10,197 nucleotides of DNA from Streptomycetales bacterium (GTDB lineage Bacteria > Actinomycetota > Actinomycetes > Prado026). How positions within the stretch are numbered: position 1 is the first letter of the stretch; the number at the start of each line of letters is the position of its first letter. The notes below the pieces were generated by a model, which made no database searches, was not told the origin of the DNA, and saw only the letters and a list, made by a program, of their open reading frames with translations. The stretch is taken from the NCBI GenBank assembly GCA_025361995.1, contig JANYIP010000345.1:1-10197 (forward strand), given 5' to 3'. Of the stretch, positions 5,734-10,197 are shown one piece after another. A program made the translations under genes and the position numbers.

Positions 5734-6041
5734 TGGTCCTGTTGCGCCGCCTGCTGGGCGATGAGCTGCGTCGTCAACGGCTGCACCAAAGTCGGACCCT
5801 GCGCGAGGTCTCGGCCGCCGCGCGCGTCTCGCTCGGGTACCTGTCCGAGGTCGAGCGTGGCCAGAAGGAGGCGAGCAGCGAGCTGCTCTCCTCGATCTGC
5901 ACAGCGCTCGAGGTGCCCATGTCCGTCGTCCTGCGTGGCGTGAGCGACGAGCTGGCCCTGGCCGAGCTCGCCCAGTCGTCCACCACGATCACCTCGGTCT
6001 CGAGCGGGTCGCTCCCGGACGTCGTCGCCTCTGCGGCCTGA
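5733..6041 (+). CDS. clgR: transcriptional activator ClgR (Xre/Cro-type HTH)
   Basis: ClgR is the actinobacterial activator of Clp protease genes and other proteostasis and envelope-stress genes. The 102-residue protein shows the family's opening MVLLRRLLGDELRRQRL and an HTH at about residues 12-67, with TLREVSAAARVSLGYLSEVE and the ERGQKEASSELLSSIC segment that is nearly invariant in ClgR. The C-terminus ends in SAA; in Streptomyces, ClgR is known to be degraded by ClpP in a manner depending on two terminal alanines, so feedback turnover is plausible here. Its position after pgsA/cinA matches mycobacteria, but there pspA follows clgR whereas here a TetR gene does. Regulation probably runs through the ECF-type promoter at 5612-5637, a long leader and a strong Shine-Dalgarno. 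Confidence 0.93.
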   Translation: MVLLRRLLGDELRRQRLHQSRTLREVSAAARVSLGYLSEVERGQKEASSELLSSICTALEVPMSVVLRGVSDELALAELAQSSTTITSVSSGSLPDVVASAA

Positions 6042-6067
6042 CGCCTTCGGTCCCCGCGCGGTCCTCG

Positions 6068-6700
6068 ATGGCGCCTGTTGGGCACGACCAGGCCGACGCA
6101 CCTGCCGCTGGCCTGCACATCCGTGCCGGCAACGCGATGCGGCGGACCCGAGATGGACTGCTTGACGGCGCACTCTCCTCGATCGAGCGTGACGGCCTGC
6201 GGCACCTGACGATGTCGGGCATCTGTACCCGCAGCGGTGTCGCGAAGGCCACGCTCTACAACCACTTCCGTACCAAGCCTGACGTGATGGCTGCGCTGGT
6301 CGCCCGCGAGGTCGACCGGGTCGCTGACATCGCGCTGCGTGCTTCGCATCAGGCTGACGTCACAGCGGGCTTGGACGCGGCGGCGGCGGCAGTGGGCAGC
6401 TTCCGGCCGGGCCGCGCGGTCGCCCTTGACGAACCCGGTGCCCTGGTCCCGCTGCTGACTGCGGGGGACGGTCCGGGCTGGACGCATGCGCGCGGCCGGG
6501 CGGCCGAGCTGCTCGGCGTCGACCTTGCGCACCCCGTGGTCGAGCTAGTGCTGCTGTGGCTGGCCTCGATGCTGCTGGCACCGGCTGCCCCGGACGTCCG
6601 TCGGGCAACCGCAGCGCTGCTGGTCGCAGCTGCCGCGGCAGAGCCAGTGTTCCCAGTGTTCCCGGTGGTCACGGTTGGCACGACGGGCACCAGTACGTGA
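6068..6700 (+). CDS. TetR-type transcriptional regulator
   Basis: This 210-residue protein has a TetR N-terminal DNA-binding domain. The HTH lies at about residues 31-72, with ICTRSGVAKATLYNHFRTKPDV containing the typical recognition helix and the YxHF signature. The rest is an alanine/leucine-rich helical ligand and dimer domain that gives no clue to the ligand. It starts 26 bases after clgR and may be cotranscribed with it. The start is uncertain: ATG 6068 has no Shine-Dalgarno, and ATG 6137 (187 residues, MRRTRDGLLDGAL) would still keep the whole HTH. I keep 6068 because the segment RAGNAMRRTR looks like part of the protein. The C-terminal tail is low-complexity (PVFPVFPVV then Gly/Thr), contains a 9-bp tandem duplication, and overlaps the 3' end of convergent nei2 by 32 bases. 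Confidence 0.82.
   Translation: MAPVGHDQADAPAAGLHIRAGNAMRRTRDGLLDGALSSIERDGLRHLTMSGICTRSGVAKATLYNHFRTKPDVMAALVAREVDRVADIALRASHQADVTAGLDAAAAAVGSFRPGRAVALDEPGALVPLLTAGDGPGWTHARGRAAELLGVDLAHPVVELVLLWLASMLLAPAAPDVRRATAALLVAAAAAEPVFPVFPVVTVGTTGTST
6646..6663 (+). repeat. perfect 9-bp tandem duplication near the TetR gene 3' end
   Basis: AGTGTTCCC is repeated back to back (6646-6654, 6655-6663) and produces the VFPVFP segment of the TetR tail. It lies just before the overlap with nei2. Confidence 0.75.
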
Positions 6701-7472
6701 TCCGTGTGTACGCAGGCGCTCCCTGCTCGGCCTGCTTGACCCGCGTGCCGCAGCGTCGGCACGGCTGCCCGCCGCGCCCGTAGACCCAGGTCGTACGCCC
6801 GGGACGCAGGTCGCCGGTGGTGACCTGCGCCGCGCGGCCGGCATTGGCCAGCAGTAGTCGACGGGCCCGGTCCACCATGCGGTCGAGCTGGCCGGGCAAG
6901 CTATCGACCTCGTCCACTGTCCGCCACGGCGAGACCCCGGACAGGAACAGGACCTCCGCGCGGTACAGGTTGCCGATCCCTGCCACGTTCCGCTGGTCCA
7001 ACAGTGCTTCACCGATCGGGCGAGCGCCATCGGCGCGCAGCCGGCGGGCGGCCTCCAGCCGCTGCAGCGGCTCGAAGTCGTCCGCCAGCAGGTCCGGGCC
7101 CAGGTGGCCGATGACGAGGTGCTCGTCGGAGGTGGGGAGCAGCTCGAGGACCGGCAGGCGGTAGCCGACACAGGTCCAGTCCACGACGGCGAGCACCACG
7201 CGTACCTCGAACTCGGGTCCGCCGGCCCAGGCCGTGTCCGGGCGGTAGAGGTGCCACGAGCCGTCCATCCGCAGGTGGCTGTGCAGGGTGAGGTCGGGCT
7301 CGATCCGCATCAGCAGGTGCTTCCCGCGGGCAGTGACCCCGAGCACGCGGCGCCCGACGAGATCGGCGGTAGCGAGCTGAGGAACCCGGAAGTCGCTGCG
7401 TACCAACGATTTCCCGGCCAGAGCGGTGTGCAGGTTGCGCGCCGCGAGCCAGATCGTGTCGCCCTCAGGCAT
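6669..7472 (-). CDS. nei2: Fpg/Nei-family DNA glycosylase/AP lyase (Nei2-type endonuclease VIII)
   Basis: This base-excision-repair enzyme would remove oxidised bases and cut the abasic site by beta/delta elimination. The 267-residue protein begins M-PEGDT, so after Met removal the catalytic N-terminal proline (P2) and glutamate (E3) are present. The conserved lysine is K51 (RGKHLLMRI). The helix-two-turn-helix motif is at about 153-184 (GEALLDQRNVAGIGNLYRAE, N168). The C-terminal zinc finger has C238/C241 and C262/C265, with R257 in its hairpin. PEGDT and the terminal ARITYWCPxCQ-like pattern favour Nei over Fpg/MutM, and linkage to lhr is as in mycobacteria (nei2 next to lhr). It starts 10 bases after lhr on the same strand, without a clear Shine-Dalgarno, so translation is probably coupled. 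The last zinc-finger cysteines are encoded in the overlap with the convergent TetR gene. Confidence 0.93.
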   Translation of the reverse strand: MPEGDTIWLAARNLHTALAGKSLVRSDFRVPQLATADLVGRRVLGVTARGKHLLMRIEPDLTLHSHLRMDGSWHLYRPDTAWAGGPEFEVRVVLAVVDWTCVGYRLPVLELLPTSDEHLVIGHLGPDLLADDFEPLQRLEAARRLRADGARPIGEALLDQRNVAGIGNLYRAEVLFLSGVSPWRTVDEVDSLPGQLDRMVDRARRLLLANAGRAAQVTTGDLRPGRTTWVYGRGGQPCRRCGTRVKQAEQGAPAYTRITYWCPSCQP

Positions 7473-7482
7473 CGTGGCCGAC

Positions 7483-10197
7483 CTAGGCGCGCAGGCGCAG
7501 GCCGCGGGGGGTCGGGTGGAAGCCCGCGGCCTCGAGGGCGATGCCGAGCGGCGAGCTCAGGACCGAGGCGCCGTCGGCACGTTCCACCTGGAGCTTGCCG
7601 AGCTGCCCGGCCCGTACGGCGAGGGCGAGCGCGTCGACAGCTGGCTGGATGGCGGCCGGGTCGTCGGTGAACGACAGCAGGGTGCGCCCGCCGCGCTCGA
7701 CGTAGAGCGCGAGCTCGCCGTCCACGATGACGACCAGGGCGCCGGCCTTGCGCCCGGGACGGTGCCCGTCGGCGCCTGGACGTACTGGCCACGGCAGGGC
7801 GGCGCCGTACGCGTTGGCCGGGTCGGTGGCAGCAAGAACCACGGCGGGCGTGGCCTCCCGCCGGTCGCCGGATTCTGCGCGGAGCCGGTCCACGGCACCG
7901 GGTACGGAGAACTGTGCGGCGCCCAGCCCTTCGACGACGTACCCGCGCCGGCACCGGCCGGTCTCCTCGAACGCTGACAGCACCCGGTACGCCGCCGCGA
8001 AGCCGCCGGGGACCCGCTCGGCCACCACGGCGCCGCGGGTGACGACGCCGTACCGGTCCAGGAGTGTCTCGGCGAGAGCCGCCGCCCGCCGGGTGGGGTC
8101 GGGTTCGGGCACCGGCGCCAAGGTCCAGCGACCGGCGAGGGTGGGCGACGCGGACCGGGCCGACAGGCCGGTGCGGCCGGGGCTCCCGTACCTCGCTCGT
8201 GGCGTCGAGCGGCGGGCCCGGTGCGACCCGCCGTTGCCACCGGCGATCAGGCCCCGCAACGGTCCGAGGGTGTCGTTGGTGACCCGGCCGGCCCAGACGA
8301 GCTCCCACAGTGCCAGCCCCAGCACGGCGTCGTCGACCCGATCTGGGGCGCTCACGCGTTCGCTCAGGCCACGGAAGAATAGTGCGTTCCCACCCGAGAG
8401 CGCAGCGAGCATCAGCTCCTGCAGCGGCGACGGGACGAAGTCGTCGGCGCGGGTCAAGGTCAGTGGCGCGGTCTCCGCCAGGTGCAGCGAGATCCACCCA
8501 TCCTCGCCGGGCAGCGAGCCGTGACCGGCCCACAGCACCTCCCCGGAGGTCGTGAGCTCGTCGAGCATGGCGGGCAGGTAGCCCATCACCCGGGACGGCA
8601 GCACCAGCCGTTCCAGCGCCGAGGCCGGCACCGCGGAGCCGGCCAGCTGCTCGCACACCCGGAGCACGCCGTCGATGCCGCGCAAGCCGGCCCCGATGCC
8701 CTGCCTCCGCGGCAGGAAACGGGCCAGGGCAGCCGGGGCCACCGGCTCGGCCTCCTGCCGCAGCACCGCAAGCGAGCGCCGCCGCAGCATGCGCAGGACC
8801 TCGGTCTCGCACCACTCGGACCCGGACCCACCCGGCCTGAACTCGCCCTCGACGACTCGGCCGGCGCCGGCCAGCCGGGCGAGCGCAGCGTGGACGACGG
8901 CGACCCCGAGGCCGAGCCGCTCGGCTACCTCTTCCGTGTGGAAAGGTCCGTGGGTCCGTGCATACCTGGCGACCAGGTCGCCCAGCGGGTCGGCGAGCGG
9001 CTCGAGGAAGACCTCCGGGATCCCGACCGGCAGGGGGACCCCGAGGGCATCGCGCAACCGGCCCGCGTCCTCGACGGCGGCCCAGTGCTCCGCGCCGGCC
9101 AGCCGCACCCGGATCGCCCGGCGAGCCGTCTCGAGCTCGTGCAACCAGGCGGCGGTGGCACCGCGGGCCAGCGCCTCGGCAGTGGTCAGCGGCCCGAGGA
9201 TGCGCAGCAGGTCGGCGACGTTCTCCAGGGTGCGTGCCTGCCGGTCGGGCGAGAGCCTTTGCAGGTCCTGCTCGATCGAGGCGATGGCGGCGGCGTCGAG
9301 GAGCTCGCGCAGGTCGGCCTGCCCGAGCAGCTCGGCGAGCAGGCTCGAGTCCAGTGACAACGTCGCGGCCCGGCGCTCGGCGAGCGGGGAGTCCCCCTCG
9401 TACAGGAACTGGGCGACGTACCCGAAGAGCAGTGAGCGGGCGAACGGCGACGGCTCGGTGGTCTCGACGTCCACGATGCGGACCGAGCGCTCGGCGATCT
9501 CCTTCATCAGGTTCACCAGGGCGGGGACGTCGAACACGTCCTGAAGCACCTCGCGCATCGTCTCCAGGACGACCGGGAACGACCCGTAGTCCGATGCCAC
9601 CGAGAGCAGCTGGGCCGAGCGCTGCCGCTGCTGCCACAGCGGCGTACGTCGGGTGGGGTCGCGCCGTGGCAGCAGCAGCGCGCGGGCTGCACACTCCCGG
9701 AACCTCGACGCGAACAGCGCCGAGCCGGCCACCTCCGAGGTCACCAGGGCCTCGACGTCCTCCGCCTCGAGGACGGTCATCGCGGCCAGCGCTGCACCCA
9801 GGTCGGCGCCGCCGAGCTCACCGACGAGCTCCATGTCAGGCAGCCGGAGCACGATCCCGTCGTCCGCGTGCATCGCCTGGACGTCGACGCCGTACCGCTC
9901 CCGGAGCCGCCCGGCCAGGGCCAGCGCCCAGGGTGCGTGCACCTGAGCGCCGAAGGGTGAGTGGATGACGACCCGCCAGTCGCCGAGCTCGTCTCGGAAG
10001 CGCTCGATGAGGATCGTCCGGTCGTCCGGCACGTGGCTCGTCGCCGTGCGCTGCTCGCGCAGGTACGCCATCAGGTTGGCGGCGGCCCGTTCGTCGAGAC
10101 CGCCGGCGCGCAGCTTGTCGACTGCGGCCGTCGGGCTGCCCTGGTCGATCCGGCCGAGCTCCCGGACGAACGCGCCGACGGCTCGGCCGAGCTCGGC
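7483..10197 (-). CDS. lhr: ATP-dependent helicase Lhr, C-terminal part (5' end outside window)
   Basis: Lhr (large helicase-related) is a superfamily 2 3'-to-5' translocase implicated in DNA repair; actinobacterial forms are about 1,500 residues. The frame is open at the right edge (base 10197 begins a codon), so the ATG at 10071 is internal and 904 residues are visible. The RecA domains with motifs I-VI lie outside the window. Visible here, counting from the edge, is the DEAD-associated region with WRVVIHSPFGAQVHAPWAL (about 74-92), then SDYGSFPVVLETMREVLQD (about 202-220) and FARSLLFGYVAQFLYEGDSP. Winged-helix material follows at about 415-480 (THGPFHTEEVAERLGLGVAV). Further on are LWELVWAGRVTNDTLGPLRG, GYVVEGLGAAQFSVPGAVDRL and the C-terminal domain ending GLRLRA. 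The stop TAG is at 7485-7483. nei2 follows after 10 bases, forming a repair operon. Confidence 0.95.
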   Translation of the reverse strand, partial: AELGRAVGAFVRELGRIDQGSPTAAVDKLRAGGLDERAAANLMAYLREQRTATSHVPDDRTILIERFRDELGDWRVVIHSPFGAQVHAPWALALAGRLRERYGVDVQAMHADDGIVLRLPDMELVGELGGADLGAALAAMTVLEAEDVEALVTSEVAGSALFASRFRECAARALLLPRRDPTRRTPLWQQRQRSAQLLSVASDYGSFPVVLETMREVLQDVFDVPALVNLMKEIAERSVRIVDVETTEPSPFARSLLFGYVAQFLYEGDSPLAERRAATLSLDSSLLAELLGQADLRELLDAAAIASIEQDLQRLSPDRQARTLENVADLLRILGPLTTAEALARGATAAWLHELETARRAIRVRLAGAEHWAAVEDAGRLRDALGVPLPVGIPEVFLEPLADPLGDLVARYARTHGPFHTEEVAERLGLGVAVVHAALARLAGAGRVVEGEFRPGGSGSEWCETEVLRMLRRRSLAVLRQEAEPVAPAALARFLPRRQGIGAGLRGIDGVLRVCEQLAGSAVPASALERLVLPSRVMGYLPAMLDELTTSGEVLWAGHGSLPGEDGWISLHLAETAPLTLTRADDFVPSPLQELMLAALSGGNALFFRGLSERVSAPDRVDDAVLGLALWELVWAGRVTNDTLGPLRGLIAGGNGGSHRARRSTPRARYGSPGRTGLSARSASPTLAGRWTLAPVPEPDPTRRAAALAETLLDRYGVVTRGAVVAERVPGGFAAAYRVLSAFEETGRCRRGYVVEGLGAAQFSVPGAVDRLRAESGDRREATPAVVLAATDPANAYGAALPWPVRPGADGHRPGRKAGALVVIVDGELALYVERGGRTLLSFTDDPAAIQPAVDALALAVRAGQLGKLQVERADGASVLSSPLGIALEAAGFHPTPRGLRLRA

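Noticed and set aside
7310..9694. A 794-codon open frame on the minus strand, offset from the lhr frame
   Set aside because: It is very rich in Arg/Gly/Pro/Ala, shows no family motif, and lies entirely over lhr and the nei2 N-terminus, whose own frames have clear conserved motifs. It is a typical out-of-frame artefact of high-GC coding DNA.

Overview
The window is a stretch of core chromosome from a high-GC Gram-positive bacterium (Actinomycetota). The evidence is a strong G/C bias at third codon positions, GTG starts, and the actinobacterial gene order ftsK - RodZ-like HTH membrane protein - rimO - pgsA - cinA - clgR. ClgR and the lhr-nei2 pair are themselves actinobacterial hallmarks. The order loosely suggests a relative of Nocardioidaceae/Propionibacteriales, but that placement rests on memory of synteny and is tentative. 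I see no insertion sequence, prophage, CRISPR array, tRNA or rRNA. There is no gene-free stretch longer than about 160 bases.

Plus strand, 1-6700. The 3' part of ftsK (chromosome-segregating DNA translocase) runs in from the left edge. After a 158-base gap with a hairpin/direct repeat comes a RodZ-like protein (cytoplasmic HTH, one membrane helix, extracytoplasmic DUF4115-type domain). A 53-base gap, carrying what looks like a leaderless promoter, leads to rimO (ribosomal protein S12 methylthiotransferase). pgsA (phospholipid synthesis) overlaps rimO by 4 bases. cinA (MoCF-like domain plus NMN deamidase domain) starts within a 12-bp tandem repeat that also contains the pgsA stop. A 105-base leader separates cinA from clgR. 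It carries an ECF-sigma-type promoter, a hairpin and a possible 10-codon arginine-rich upstream reading frame. A TetR-type regulator follows clgR after 26 bases.

Minus strand, 10197-6669. lhr (large ATP-dependent helicase, only the C-terminal 904 residues visible) is followed after 10 bases by nei2 (Fpg/Nei-type DNA glycosylase), a compact DNA-repair operon. nei2 converges on the TetR gene and their 3' ends overlap by 32 bases.

Functionally the window joins envelope, cell-cycle and stress functions (ftsK, rodZ-like, pgsA, clgR) to RNA/protein modification and NAD salvage (rimO, cinA), with a repair operon on the other strand. I did not find a clearly new multi-gene system. The most interesting signals are regulatory: the clgR leader architecture, the start-codon-bearing tandem repeat at pgsA/cinA, the leaderless rimO promoter, and a codon-usage break inside ftsK.
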